From the NCBI GenBank assembly GCA_963753725.1, contig CAVWDI010000011.1:71073-135072 (forward strand): a stretch of DNA of 64,000 bases. Reading direction: 5' to 3'. Below the pieces are notes generated by a model. That model was given only the letters and a program-made list of their open reading frames with translations. It was not told where the DNA came from and searched no databases. Position numbers and translations under genes: made by a program. Position 1 is the stretch's first letter, and each line of letters opens with the position of its first letter. The stretch comes from CAVWDI01 sp963753725. GTDB lineage: Bacteria; Chloroflexota; Anaerolineae; Anaerolineales; UBA4823. This document shows positions 1 to 8,604 of this stretch, in pieces.

Positions 1-283
1 TCCCAAAGGGACGCTCCAATGATGGGAATACCTTGATTTTCGGAAAAGTGAATGTTCAAAGATTAAAAAATGGTGAGTAAAAAATAATTGAGGTCCCTAC
101 GGGATGCTCTAATGACGAAGATATCCTTGTTTCCAGTATTTTGATTGTTTAAAGTTAAAATGATAAAATAGACGCGAAACGAAGAGGAACGAATATTAAT
201 CCACTAATTTACACAAATCACCACAAATTTTTCCGGTTATTAATAACCTTCCGCTAATACTGAAGATCTGAGGGGACAGGAGG
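1..283. other. Intergenic, palindromic element copies
   Basis: No credible gene is seen here. Two copies of the short hairpin unit found throughout the window lie at about 1-17 (TCCCAAAGGGACGCTCC) and 94-110 (TCCCTACGGGATGCTCT). In each, a CCC arm, a short A/T-rich loop and a GGG arm are followed by an AYGCTC tail. Confidence 0.5.
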
Positions 284-763
284 TTAGACTGCAAGGTTGA
301 GATCTTCGGCGCTTTCAGAAAGGGCTTCTTCAACGGTACGCTGTACTTCGTCGGCTGGGGAAAGTCCGTAGAGGGCTTGGGTGCGCATGATGGCGACGAG
401 TCTACCAATGGCGAGGCTGAATTCTCTCTAAAGGGGACGCTTCGCGGGGCGGAGCAATTCACAAGCCTGTTCGAATTCGGTGATATTCTCCGAGAGTTCG
501 AAGACCCTGCGGATGACAATCCCCCAAAGGGGACGGACACGGCCCGCTGCATGGCGGCTTCGGAGCGGAGTTCGTCGCCGAGAGTGGTTTCGAGGTCACG
601 GTCCCACGGGATTCTACGCGATGCTCGAGGTTGCTGAAGCGGTTCCACGGGGATGCTACGCTAACGCTCCGCGACGGGAGTAAAAGCCGTGTTTGATGGC
701 GTTGGTGTTGTTGGGTTGAGCGCCTTTCTTTCGGGATGATTTATTTGTGTTTTCAGGTTTCAT
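284..763 (-). pseudogene. KHGFYS-motif protein, disrupted by short insertions
   Basis: Reading leftwards from the ATG at 761-763 gives a basic N-terminus ending in AIKHGFYSR. The frame then hits a stop created by a hairpin insertion at about 643-680. Beyond it, pieces of one protein can be followed by skipping three more insertions (about 601-625, 521-535 and 425-447): RDLETTLGDELRSEAAMQRAV, then VFELSENITEFEQACELL, then LAIGRLVAIMRTQALYGLSP, ending at a TAA at 284-286. The GGQPGNTNA..KHGFYS N-terminus marks a family of small basic proteins of unknown function; a second, shorter copy sits at 22352-22462. Each insertion matches the window-wide palindromic unit, so this gene records at least four independent hits. 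Product unknown; certainly non-functional as written. Confidence 0.7.
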
Positions 764-796
764 ATTGGTATTAATCTATTTGATTGATTGAGGATT

Positions 797-1015
797 TAGA
801 GGAGGATTGAAAGCCTCCCCTTTTTTGTTTATGTGTACTTTCTTTATTATTTGGCATTTTGAAGATAGGAAATTGTTCTACTAATTAACGGCGGAGGACT
901 ATGGCCCCCCCGTTTTCTTTTTGACATGAGAAGATACCTCCTAAAATGGATCTTAAAGAGTTTACTAAACATGACAATTTATAGCACAATGGTTCTAAGA
1001 AATCAATCGCTTATG
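797..1015 (+). repeat. ~220-bp duplicated block, copy A
   Basis: This stretch is repeated with few changes at about 22665-22895. Both copies start with a terminator-like hairpin, continue through AATTAACGGCGGAGGACTATGG and end at AATCAATCGCTTATGGGGGG. Both lie just upstream of, and divergent from, a KHGFYS-type gene start, so block and gene probably moved together. No long ORF is conserved between the copies. Confidence 0.75.
801..827 (+). terminator. Terminator-like hairpin with T-run
   Basis: GGAGG (801-805) and CCTCC (814-818) form a stem over ATTGAAAG, followed by CCTTTTTTG. The same hairpin and T-run occur in the duplicated block at about 22674-22702. Confidence 0.5.
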
Positions 1016-1026
1016 GGGGGATTTTT

Positions 1027-1488
1027 ATGCAGGATCAATTGTTAACAACGGATGTTCAATGGAAAATATACGAAAGTGAATTAAATAGTAAGGAAATATT
1101 CTTTGGGCTAGTTCAGGGGTATGAGCTAGAACTGGATTACTTTTCTTTGAATGAGCTTAAAGCCGCGAAAGGTCCAATGGGTGCACCTATCGAACGAGTT
1201 TTTTACTATGAACCTAAGTCGTTGAAAGAGCTTAATGAGCTGCATACTGAGCACAAGATCACCCGCCGCTCCTTGCGGTCAGGTGCATCGAATTATAGGG
1301 CTGACTTATGCCTTGCTAATCGTTTCAAAAGTCCTCAAATTCTTTCTTCTCTGCTTGCCTTTGCAGTATTTCTCGCACAGCCAAGGCCGACATGTCTTCG
1401 GCGGCTAGTCTGCGGGCAATTTCAGCAATTGCTGTCTCGTAGTCTGCTTGAAACTCACTCGGAATTTTGCAGTGCACGTCGTGTGTGA
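1027..1488 (+). CDS. DUF2958-like protein with aberrant C-terminus
   Basis: Residues 1-80 look like the C-terminal half of DUF2958 proteins: W..YE, then FFGLVQGYELELDYFSLNEL, then PIERVFYYEPKSLKEL. DUF2958 is an uncharacterised family often linked to plasmids and mobile DNA. The start is supported by GGGGGG about 7 bases before the ATG. After residue 80 the frame runs through a hairpin (CACCCGCCGCTCCTTGCGGTCAGGTG region, 1260-1287) and then antisense to the 3' end of the neighbouring synthetase gene. The last 60-70 residues are therefore probably not native and the true stop seems lost. The usual N-terminal half of DUF2958 is also missing, so this may be a remnant. Confidence 0.5.
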   Translation: MQDQLLTTDVQWKIYESELNSKEIFFGLVQGYELELDYFSLNELKAAKGPMGAPIERVFYYEPKSLKELNELHTEHKITRRSLRSGASNYRADLCLANRFKSPQILSSLLAFAVFLAQPRPTCLRRLVCGQFQQLLSRSLLETHSEFCSARRV

Positions 1489-2032
1489 ATTCCGCCCAGG
1501 CGTCTTGAAGTTTCGTTCGAATCTGGATTTCGCAGATCATTCTATCCTCGACGACAGTGCGTTGCTTTCTGCAGGTCTTCACACGATCATAAGAAACATC
1601 TGCCAGGAGGTGTATCGCTCTATATCCGCTACGCTTCGGATCTCTGATATAGTCTTCCAGAGACCGCGGCTGAATGCGGAACTGCGTGGTAGCCTGGATG
1701 TAGTCAAGTATTCCGTAACAATCATCAACAAACCAGCAAATCACTCTGGCGCCAATAAGGTCCATGACAACTTCGGTCGGATAGCCAAACATGGGCCAGT
1801 TAATCTTCTCCAGTTTCGTGAGAAAACTCGCCAATGACTTGACTCTAGAGTTCACGTCAACAGCTTCACGCGGGAGCTCGTTTTCTAAGGTGTAAGCCGA
1901 AGCCAGTTGATCGAGTCTGATTTTGAGAAGTTGGCTTATCGATTCCAGTTCATTGCCGTAGTTATCGAAGAACCTAATGGCTCTTTCGGTTAGGAAGTCT
2001 TTCCGTTCCTTTCGGGTTCGGGGCTCTGTCAT
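1325..2032 (-). CDS. RelA/SpoT-domain small alarmone synthetase
   Basis: A single-domain (p)ppGpp synthetase of about 235 residues, predicted to transfer pyrophosphate from ATP to GDP or GTP. Visible motifs are RVKSLASFLTKL (residues 63-74, substrate-binding), DLIGARVICWF (91-101), SGYRAIHLLA (135-144) and CEIQIRTKLQDAWAEFTH (167-184). The HD hydrolase, TGS and ACT domains of long Rel proteins are absent. Start: the ATG at 2032 is preceded by AGGA at good spacing, which is better than the upstream in-frame codon at 2065. The length and domain layout fit RelP/RelQ-type or toxic SAS enzymes; without a partner antitoxin beside it, which one cannot be decided. The convergent ORF at 1027 overlaps its 3' end. 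Confidence 0.85.
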   Translation of the reverse strand: MTEPRTRKERKDFLTERAIRFFDNYGNELESISQLLKIRLDQLASAYTLENELPREAVDVNSRVKSLASFLTKLEKINWPMFGYPTEVVMDLIGARVICWFVDDCYGILDYIQATTQFRIQPRSLEDYIRDPKRSGYRAIHLLADVSYDRVKTCRKQRTVVEDRMICEIQIRTKLQDAWAEFTHDVHCKIPSEFQADYETAIAEIARRLAAEDMSALAVREILQRQAEKKEFEDF

Positions 2033-2228
2033 GTTTAATTCCTGCCAATTTTTTCGTCTGCGCAACGCGTTGATCAGTATAATACTAAATTAATATCTTC
2101 ACTTTGACGAATTATACAAACAATTATTGGGCATAATATGGATGTGATAAACATCGTTTCTTCTGTAAATTCGGTCAATCCCAAAAGGGTAGGTCAGGTG
2201 TATCTTTTCTGATGTCCTCACAGCAAAA

Positions 2229-2251
2229 GCAGGTAGCAATTTGCTACCTGC
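2229..2251 (-). terminator. Rho-independent terminator of 2281-2604 gene
   Basis: A perfect 11-bp inverted repeat (GCAGGTAGCAA around a single T). On the minus strand it is followed by TTTTGCTG, just downstream of the stop at 2281. Confidence 0.75.
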
Positions 2252-2280
2252 CGTTGTGCATCTTTTTAAATTTAGGAGTA

Positions 2281-2604
2281 TTAACTACGGGCGGTCTGGA
2301 AGAGTTCTTTCAATGCGACCACGATCGTCGCACCAGCCACAAAGGCTACCACAAACGGCAGGACGTATGAAAAAGCAGTCCCAACAACGGGTATAGTATT
2401 TAGCGCCGTTGCAGAAAGAGTTAACGCAATCGCAGCTAATAAAAAGCCTCGCGTATCTTCGGCGGTGATATTGAGAAAGCCAACAATCACACCCAGGATC
2501 GCCAGCACCCAGATAGCCCACGCTGGTTGAAAGAAAAGCCCAGCTAACACGGCAATTACCAAACCGACAATAAACGCCCATTTACCAATTTGTTCAAGAT
2601 TCAT
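2281..2604 (-). CDS. Small four-helix membrane protein
   Basis: About 107 residues forming three or four hydrophobic segments (WAFIVGLVIAVLAGLFF, IWVLAILGVIVGFLNI, FLLAAIALTLSATAL, YVLPFVVAFVAGATIVVAL) with a short polar C-terminus. The start at 2604 is chosen because AAAGGAG lies 6-7 bases upstream on the minus strand; an in-frame upstream codon at 2622 has no such signal. It is a monocistronic gene with a clear terminator. I do not recognise a named family; similar small proteins occur in archaea and Chloroflexota. Function unknown. Confidence 0.7.
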   Translation of the reverse strand: MNLEQIGKWAFIVGLVIAVLAGLFFQPAWAIWVLAILGVIVGFLNITAEDTRGFLLAAIALTLSATALNTIPVVGTAFSYVLPFVVAFVAGATIVVALKELFQTARS

Positions 2605-2640
2605 TTTATTCTCCTTTGACAAAAAATATAGGGGGGTTGA

Positions 2641-3109
2641 TCAATGATTCATGCCATCGTAATGGCGGCAATGTGTTTCACTATGATAGAACACTTGTCC
2701 GACAAATAAGTTTCGGATTTACCCCTACTTTTGGCGATCCAGAAGCCGAAAATTACATTTGGATTCAAATCGTAAGTGCAACAGACTGTTCAAAGAATAC
2801 CTCAAAAGGTGACTTGAATGATTAATATGTATATTTAAATGGCTCTCAATTGGATTGTATCGTAAGCGTAAGCGACCGCCCGGACATTGAAGTAAGATTA
2901 GATTTACCAGGGTAACTTCTGGGTTTTGCGCGGCTTTTTGGGCGGTCCGCTTCACGCCCTATAAGGCGACGTGACAGAGGGATTTCAACTAACCTAAACG
3001 CCAGATCCGACAGCAAATGCAAAGAGCCGGCAATTTTCGCGTTTAGTTTCATACTTGCGAAGTTTTTACGCTTATAATTTAAGTTGAGGCCTACCAACAT
3101 CTTCGGAAA
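2641..3109. other. Intergenic, no gene supported
   Basis: Short ORFs exist on both strands, but none has a ribosome-binding site or family resemblance. The right part holds the upstream region of the SLC13 transporter. Confidence 0.4.
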
Positions 3110-4903
3110 ATGGATATTACGATGACATTTGAGATTGGACTTACACTCGGAATTATTGTCATGGCGCTGGTCTTGTTTGCCACAGAGAAGCTGCGCGTCG
3201 ATTTGATCGCCTTAATTGTTCTTTTGTTGGTCTCGATCACGGGCCTGGTTCCCAAGGAGGAAGTTTTTTCAGGTTTCGCCAACCCGGCAGTGATCACCAT
3301 CTGGGCAGTTTATATTGTTTCCGGGGGGCTTTTCAAGACCGGAGTGGCAGACATACTTGGGTCGTTCATTTTACGCCTGTCGGGTACCGGGGAAGCAAGG
3401 CTCATCGCCGTGATCATGCTGGTTTGCGGCATAATGTCGGCCTTTATGAATAACGTAGGAGCAGTAGCGGTGTTAATGCCGGCTGTGATTGGGATTTCGA
3501 ACAAGACGAAAATCCCGGTTTCCAAGCTGCTTATTCCGCTGGCTTTTTCCTCTCTGCTGGGTGGAAGTATGACCTTGATCGGAACCCCTGCCAACATATT
3601 AGCACAAGGCATCTTAGTTGCCCGGGGGCTTCCCAGCTTTGGTTTTTTCGATATCACCCCGATGGGGATCATTGCCCTCTTAACCGGGATTATCTATATG
3701 GTGCTGATTGGCCGTCACCTGCTGCCGGTCCGAGTAACTGCTTCTGACCTAATGGTTTCTAAACAGCTGCGAGCTTATATCGGCGAAGTGCAGGTAAACC
3801 CCCAAAGCCCATTGGTCGGTAAAAAACTGGGTGAATCTAAGCTGGGAGAAGAACACGATCTTATCGTGTTATCTGTTCGTCGAGACGGGAATTTGCTCAC
3901 CAGGCTGCACCGCGACTTCATCATCGAACAGAATGACCGACTCATCCTGGAAGGTTCGGCACAAAACCTGATCACCGCTCAGGATGATCTAAACCTCATA
4001 AGCCAGCCAAACCCTGATATTGATCTGGTCGACCTGGACACGGAAGATTCCTATATTTTTGAAGCCACCCTTTCCCCCCGCTCCAAGATTGATGGTCGGA
4101 CTTTGAAGGAAGTCAGATTTCGAGACCGCTTTGGCTTCACTGCCCTGGCCATCTGGCGTCATGGAGATGTGATCACCGAGCGGCTGCGTGATACCCCTTT
4201 ACATTTTGGGGATGCGCTCCTGCTGCAGGGGCCTCCCGGACGCGTAGCGGCGCTAAATGACGGAAATGAATTCCTGGTCCTGCGGCATGTCGATATCGAA
4301 AAACGCGGTCGCAAAAATAAAGCACCTTTGGCTGCCGGGATCATGTTATTAGTTATCGCCCTGGCAATCTTTTCCGACCTCGGTATTGCCACCAGCATGG
4401 TGATGGGCTCGGTCTTGATGGTATTGACCGGGTGCCTGACTATGGATGAGGCTTACGATAGCATTGACTGGCGCACTGTCTTTCTGGTCGGTGGCATGCT
4501 CACCTTAGGGATTGCGATGGAGAACACCGGCACAGCACAGTTCCTTGCGGATCTGCTTCTGGGCGCGATTGGTGATTGGGGTCCCTTGGCCTTGCTGGGC
4601 GGGATCTATTTGCTCTCCGCCCTGATTACCCAGCCGATGTCCAACGCGGCTGCCGTGGTCCTGATGGTGCCTATTGCGGTGGAGATCGCGTTGGGTATCG
4701 ACGCAAATATCCTGACATTTGTTATGGCAGCGGTAATTGGAGCAGCCACCAGCTTCGTTACCCCGGTAGGCCATAAAGCAAACGTGCTGGTCTTTGGCCC
4801 GGGTGGCTACAAGTTTTTCGACTTTACACGAGTGGGCATTCTCCTGACTGTATTTCTATTTGTCGTCTCGATGATTTTCCTTCCAATTCTCTGGCCATTT
4901 TAG
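3110..4903 (+). CDS. SLC13/DASS-family transporter with RCK_C domains
   Basis: A 597-residue inner-membrane transporter of the divalent anion:Na+ symporter type. The N-terminal half has helices with MNNVGAVAVLMPAV and the signature GTPANILAQG. Residues ~215-380 form two soluble TrkA-C/RCK_C regulatory domains (HDLIVLSVRRDG and FGFTALAIWRHGD regions). The C-terminal half repeats the fold with TQPMSNAAAVVLMVPIA and SFVTPVGHKANVLVFGPGGY. The internal SNT/TNT-like pairs and the RCK_C insert are typical of SLC13 members moving sulfate, dicarboxylates or similar anions; the exact substrate cannot be read from sequence. The start is the first ATG at 3110; no strong Shine-Dalgarno is visible, and the ATG at 3122 is an alternative. 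Confidence 0.85.
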   Translation: MDITMTFEIGLTLGIIVMALVLFATEKLRVDLIALIVLLLVSITGLVPKEEVFSGFANPAVITIWAVYIVSGGLFKTGVADILGSFILRLSGTGEARLIAVIMLVCGIMSAFMNNVGAVAVLMPAVIGISNKTKIPVSKLLIPLAFSSLLGGSMTLIGTPANILAQGILVARGLPSFGFFDITPMGIIALLTGIIYMVLIGRHLLPVRVTASDLMVSKQLRAYIGEVQVNPQSPLVGKKLGESKLGEEHDLIVLSVRRDGNLLTRLHRDFIIEQNDRLILEGSAQNLITAQDDLNLISQPNPDIDLVDLDTEDSYIFEATLSPRSKIDGRTLKEVRFRDRFGFTALAIWRHGDVITERLRDTPLHFGDALLLQGPPGRVAALNDGNEFLVLRHVDIEKRGRKNKAPLAAGIMLLVIALAIFSDLGIATSMVMGSVLMVLTGCLTMDEAYDSIDWRTVFLVGGMLTLGIAMENTGTAQFLADLLLGAIGDWGPLALLGGIYLLSALITQPMSNAAAVVLMVPIAVEIALGIDANILTFVMAAVIGAATSFVTPVGHKANVLVFGPGGYKFFDFTRVGILLTVFLFVVSMIFLPILWPF

Positions 4904-5149
4904 ATCAAAGTGACGCGAAAGAATCCACTTGGTTTCCCATGCGGGTACTCCTAATGCCACCACTCTTACAATACGCGGGTTTATACGCCGGATGATGCGC
5001 TTAATGACACCGCCTTTTCCTAACGCATCGCGGCCTACAAAGATCACAACAACCTTGAGGTTTTTCTCCTTGATCCAGTACTGCAGTTTTACCAGCTCCT
5101 CCTGAAGTCTGGCAAGCTCTTTATTGTTAAACTTTCTTTTTAAGGACAC
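4856..5149 (-). pseudogene. Polyphosphate kinase 2 (PPK2), truncated
   Basis: The first ~70 residues match the N-terminus of PPK2: ELARLQEELVKLQYWI, the Walker A region VGRDALGKGG, then IKRIIRRINPRIVRVVAL. PPK2 enzymes use polyphosphate to phosphorylate nucleotides. After VVAL a copy of the palindromic element (about 4933-4956) has been inserted in frame, adding residues like GVPAWET. The match resumes for about a dozen residues (KWILSRHF) and the reading then runs into the 3' end of the SLC13 gene. The Walker B and lid regions (two thirds of the protein) are gone. The start is a GTG at 5149. Confidence 0.75.
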
Positions 5150-5249
5150 CCTACTTTAAGTATTTGCTTTCGTTAAACTTTTTGGTTTTACTCTCCTTTG
5201 CTATAGTTAAACTCCTTTATCTGCATATAAATATCTCAATCAATCGATA

Positions 5250-5450
5250 TTAGCCCAGCGCATTAATTTCAGCTAAGCGGTTGTTACGCTTATACTCGAC
5301 CGCCTGCTCATAAACGCTTATCAATTTTTTGGTCAAGCGCTGGATATCAAAAACCTGCGCCTGTTCCACCGCGGCAGCCTGGAAGCGTGCCTCCAGCGCC
5401 TTATTCTCAATCAGCCATTGCATCTCAACTACGTTTTTATTTTCGGACAT
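5250..5450 (-). pseudogene. Glycosyltransferase family 4 C-terminal fragment
   Basis: Only 66 residues remain. The pattern WLIENKALEARFQAAAVEQA followed by FDIQRLTKKLISVYEQAV is the usual C-terminal helix region of GT4 (group 1) glycosyltransferases. The catalytic domains are absent. It sits between other truncated genes, which fits a decayed locus. Confidence 0.6.
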
Positions 5451-5577
5451 GGGGGCCTACAGGAATGCCCAGGATTTAACGTCGCTGGGCTCGATCTTTT
5501 GATCCATGCAAAAGCATCGAGCTTATGCATGAGGTTGTTATGAACAATGGCGAAAAAATTGGCGTGAAGAACACCGA

Positions 5578-6084
5578 TCAGGTCATGGGTTTTGGCTGGC
5601 CATCTCCCATGCTGAGCCAACCCTTCTGCCGCCAGGAATCCAAATATTTTGGTTCCGGCCAGTATTTCCCCGGAATGAAGTCAGAACATTCAACAGGAAA
5701 TATACGCCCACCACGATTGGATTGTGACCAGCCAAATTCGATCTCCCGATCGCAGCTAGCGCAATTCACATAAAATTTGTCGTTTCCCGGGTTGTCCTCC
5801 GGCTCGTATATTTCATACTCTTCTGGTTTGGAAGAAGAGTTATCTTTTGTATATTCACCAAAGTCCCATCGCTCAACTTCATCGTCATTATCTTTCTCTT
5901 TATCTTTTTCTTTCTCGATCTTTTCCTTGAATTCAAAGCGCCAGTGATGATCAGCCTCGAGCGGTCCCCATTCCTGCCAACTTTCACTTTCAGGTCCGGC
6001 CAGGATTTTCCAAACTCGAGTGACGGTCAATCTATGACTGCCGCAAGTTTTACAGGTGAATTCCCAGGGTTGGTGATCGTTCAT
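5578..6084 (-). CDS. Zinc-ribbon hypothetical protein
   Basis: About 168 residues with CKTC near the N-terminus (residues ~11-14) and CASC (~111-114), a likely four-cysteine zinc site split by a long acidic, Lys/Glu-rich linker (EKIEKEKDKEKDNDDEVE). The second half contains EIEFGWSQSNRGGRIFPVEC and WPEPKY. The start at 6084 is well supported by GGAG 8 bases upstream; the longer upstream frame has no coding character. The last residues may be altered, since the stop lies in repeat-rich sequence. No function is known. It is encoded on the same strand as the HPF and baeRF genes. Confidence 0.65.
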   Translation of the reverse strand: MNDHQPWEFTCKTCGSHRLTVTRVWKILAGPESESWQEWGPLEADHHWRFEFKEKIEKEKDKEKDNDDEVERWDFGEYTKDNSSSKPEEYEIYEPEDNPGNDKFYVNCASCDREIEFGWSQSNRGGRIFPVECSDFIPGKYWPEPKYLDSWRQKGWLSMGDGQPKPMT

Positions 6085-6473
6085 TGCATTACTCCTTCTG
6101 TTAATCAGCATAACCGGTTTGTATTGGTCCATCGATAGGAAGCTTCCGGGTAAACTTGCAAGATATTTGATCCTGCCTGGTTTTGACTTTTTCATCCGTC
6201 CAAAGCGAGGTGTCCGACCAACCCCAACGATCAGGACCAGCGCTGGTGGGTATGGATTCATAAGTTGCTTTTCATTCTTCTCATTTGGGGATGGCCTGGC
6301 TGCCTTACGATCGGCCGATGAATCAGCCTTATACCAGCGCAACGCGAGTCGCCCGCGTTGCCTGGCTACTGTCCAAAATCGCAATGCTCAGACGGCAACT
6401 TCTTCAGAAACCTCAACCTGAGCCTCTTCTACCCCGGTATGTTTGATCACGTTAAGCGAGCAATCGGGGTAGT

Positions 6474-6803
6474 TTAGTAGTTTCGCTGTTGTTTACGACG
6501 TTCACGAACTTGCCGTTCAACACTGTCTAAAGCGCCATCCAGTGTGGATTGAAACTGCTCACCTTTTTCGGTAGCTGCGATATGATCTGATCCCATATAG
6601 ACAACAATTGTTGTTTCATATATATACGACGTCTGATGTCCTTGGGCAGGCTGCTTCAAGTTAACGACCCCGCCCGAAATATCGTCGTGACCTTCTGCCA
6701 ATTTACTAAGCCGGTCTACGGCTAGGGTGTAGATTTCGTTCTCACTTTTCTTCACATCATCAATTTCATTATTAAACTCAATAGGAAAATTTGCTTTGTC
6801 CAT
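6474..6803 (-). CDS. Ribosome hibernation factor (HPF/RaiA-like)
   Basis: 109 residues resembling the short HPF/YfiA (sigma-54 modulation) family, which bind the 30S decoding centre and inactivate ribosomes in stress. The pattern DRLSKLAEGHDDI, then VVNLKQP, YETTIVVYMGSDHIAATEKGE and ALDSVERQVRERRKQ follows the beta-alpha-beta fold, with a basic C-terminal helix. No long C-terminal dimerisation domain is present. Start: ATG at 6803 with GAGGAG about 8 bases upstream; a GTG three codons earlier overlaps the ribosome-binding site and is unlikely. Its neighbours baeRF and the DnaK tail also concern translation or stress. Confidence 0.75.
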   Translation of the reverse strand: MDKANFPIEFNNEIDDVKKSENEIYTLAVDRLSKLAEGHDDISGGVVNLKQPAQGHQTSYIYETTIVVYMGSDHIAATEKGEQFQSTLDGALDSVERQVRERRKQQRNY

Positions 6804-6953
6804 TTCTTTCACTCCTCTGGCTGTTTAGAACAACGATCGTTTATCGTATCGCAAAGTAATTTGGTTCCTCGGGTTTCAACCACCGCCGCGCAGAAGCGCA
6901 TGTGATTTGCCGAGGCAAAGCGTGCAGTTGCCATGCTGAGAAATGACGCTTGA

Positions 6954-8120
6954 TCAATAACGAAGCACAGCGGCAGCATATGTCCCACCTGGCACTTTTT
7001 CTGGTTCCATGGAGTAGACTATTCCACCTTTCAAATAGCTCTGAACAGCCGCTAGGTCCAGCAGGGACTCATCGCCAGACTCCATTTGATTATGTAATTC
7101 TATCTCATTTGTACTCGGATTAAAGGCACCCCATTGCTGCATTCCGGCGGCGACGAACAACGTTTCAACCTGGCCGTGATAAGCAGCTGGGACGATCTTT
7201 TCCAATGTGTCTGCGACTTGTTCGCTTGTCTGGCCGGCAAGTTGTTGGTAATGGGCGACAGCCTCTTCTTGTGCTGCCTGAAAGAGAGGTCTAATAATTT
7301 CCAAGGCGCTTTTGTGCAACTCGTCCGCGCGCAACAGATCAGGGTTGCCCTTGATGACCATATCGATCAAGTTCGGATACGTGTTGGCCTCTTTATAGAT
7401 CGGAAGCAAGTATTCGACTCCCGCCAACACGAGCGGTCTCCGATCTTCCTGAAGAAATTCCGCCAAGCCATCCGAGACAAGACGAAAGTAGCGCAGCAGT
7501 TCATTCTTGGCGCTTGCGTCGCTGCCACCCCCTTGCCCATGGAATGTTACGGAACCACTCCCAGACATCCTACCAGTGGAACCAGAAGTGTGATGTTGAA
7601 GACTCATTTGATGATTGACAGAGGGGATGGCTTCAGCCAGACTGCCGCCCACCTGCCCGATGTCAACTTCGCTGACGCTATAGCGTGTACCATTCAGCAG
7701 CCTGACTTCATTCTGGCTCAACGCCAGGATGTAGAATTGGCCGTCGCCAGTTAAGAGCGGCAGCAACGGATTGATGTGGAAATGGTCTGTGACAACCATC
7801 AATTCTGCAAAATTCAATGGGAGGCGAAAGCGACGGACTCTGTTGGGAGAGAGAAAAATCGCCAGACCATCACTCTGATGCTGCCAGAAAGTAGAATCCT
7901 GCAAGAACTTGCTGGCCGGTTCGAGCATTTTTTGTACATCGCGCCTGCCTACGCCCTGGTCAATTAGGCGCTTCTCAGCCTCTCCAAGCAGGTTTTTCAG
8001 CCGTATCGGATCCTGCTGAGCCTCCCTCCCAGTACGATGGGTCGGCATATAGATTGAAACACACCATTGCTGTTCTTTATGCATTAACTGTTCTAACTCG
8101 GCTCTAGTCAAAATATCCAT
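6954..8120 (-). CDS. baeRF (bacterial eRF1-like) family 3 protein
   Basis: About 388 residues. Motifs fit the bacterial archaeo-eukaryotic release-factor group, family 3: VSIYMPTHRTGREAQQDPIR at the N-terminus, STFWQHQSDGLAIFLSP, then FHINPLLPLLTGDGQFYILALSQN and the C-terminal Rossmann-like eRF1 domain-3 region. These proteins are proposed to act on stalled or hibernating ribosomes; the role is inferred from family and gene context, not shown. A glycine/serine-rich stretch (residues ~190-210) replaces the usual middle loop. Start: ATG at 8120 with GGAG 7 bases upstream. It lies directly upstream of the HPF gene on the same strand, about 150 bp apart. Confidence 0.8.
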   Translation of the reverse strand: MDILTRAELEQLMHKEQQWCVSIYMPTHRTGREAQQDPIRLKNLLGEAEKRLIDQGVGRRDVQKMLEPASKFLQDSTFWQHQSDGLAIFLSPNRVRRFRLPLNFAELMVVTDHFHINPLLPLLTGDGQFYILALSQNEVRLLNGTRYSVSEVDIGQVGGSLAEAIPSVNHQMSLQHHTSGSTGRMSGSGSVTFHGQGGGSDASAKNELLRYFRLVSDGLAEFLQEDRRPLVLAGVEYLLPIYKEANTYPNLIDMVIKGNPDLLRADELHKSALEIIRPLFQAAQEEAVAHYQQLAGQTSEQVADTLEKIVPAAYHGQVETLFVAAGMQQWGAFNPSTNEIELHNQMESGDESLLDLAAVQSYLKGGIVYSMEPEKVPGGTYAAAVLRY

Positions 8121-8144
8121 TTTCTTTCTCCTGGTCAAAATACA

Positions 8145-8600
8145 CTACATTTCCTGATACTCGCCTTCGACCACGTCCTCCTCACCGCGGGGCTCGCCGT
8201 GCCCTTTGCCGTCGGGCTGCCCAGGGCCGCCTGGCTCGGTCGCCGCAGCGCCACTGTACATGGCCTGGGTTAAGACCATTATATCCTGTTGTAGTCCGGC
8301 GATCTGCGTACGGATGCGTTCAGTATCTTCCCCCTGCATCGCCTCCTTGAGTGCGTTCACCTGGGCTTAGATCTTAGCTCGATCTGGCGCAGACATCTTT
8401 TCACCCAGGTCAAGCAGCGATTTCTCGACCTGGTAGATCGCCTGGTCAGCTTCGTTGCGGGACTGGACGGTTTCCCGGGGGCGATTGTCCTGTGATGCGC
8501 TGCGCTGGGTGTATTGTATCATGCGCTCAACATCGGCTTTGTTCAGGTTGGTGCTGGCTGTAATGACGATCTTTTGTTCACGGCCTGTGGTCTTGGATTG
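8145..8600 (-). pseudogene. dnaK: DnaK C-terminal fragment with in-frame stop
   Basis: Reading leftwards from about 8595 gives KTTGREQKIVITASTNLNK, the end of the DnaK substrate-binding domain. The helical lid follows (RNEADQAIYQVEKSLLDLGE), then an in-frame TAA at 8367-8369, then ALKEAMQGEDTERI and the acidic tail GEEDVVEGEYQ. The ATPase domain is missing. Upstream of ~8600 the sequence switches abruptly, with a palindromic-element-like GAGCTACGCTAAATGCTG at the junction. This cannot be a functional Hsp70; an intact dnaK is expected elsewhere in the genome. Confidence 0.75.
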
Positions 8601-8604
8601 GGAG

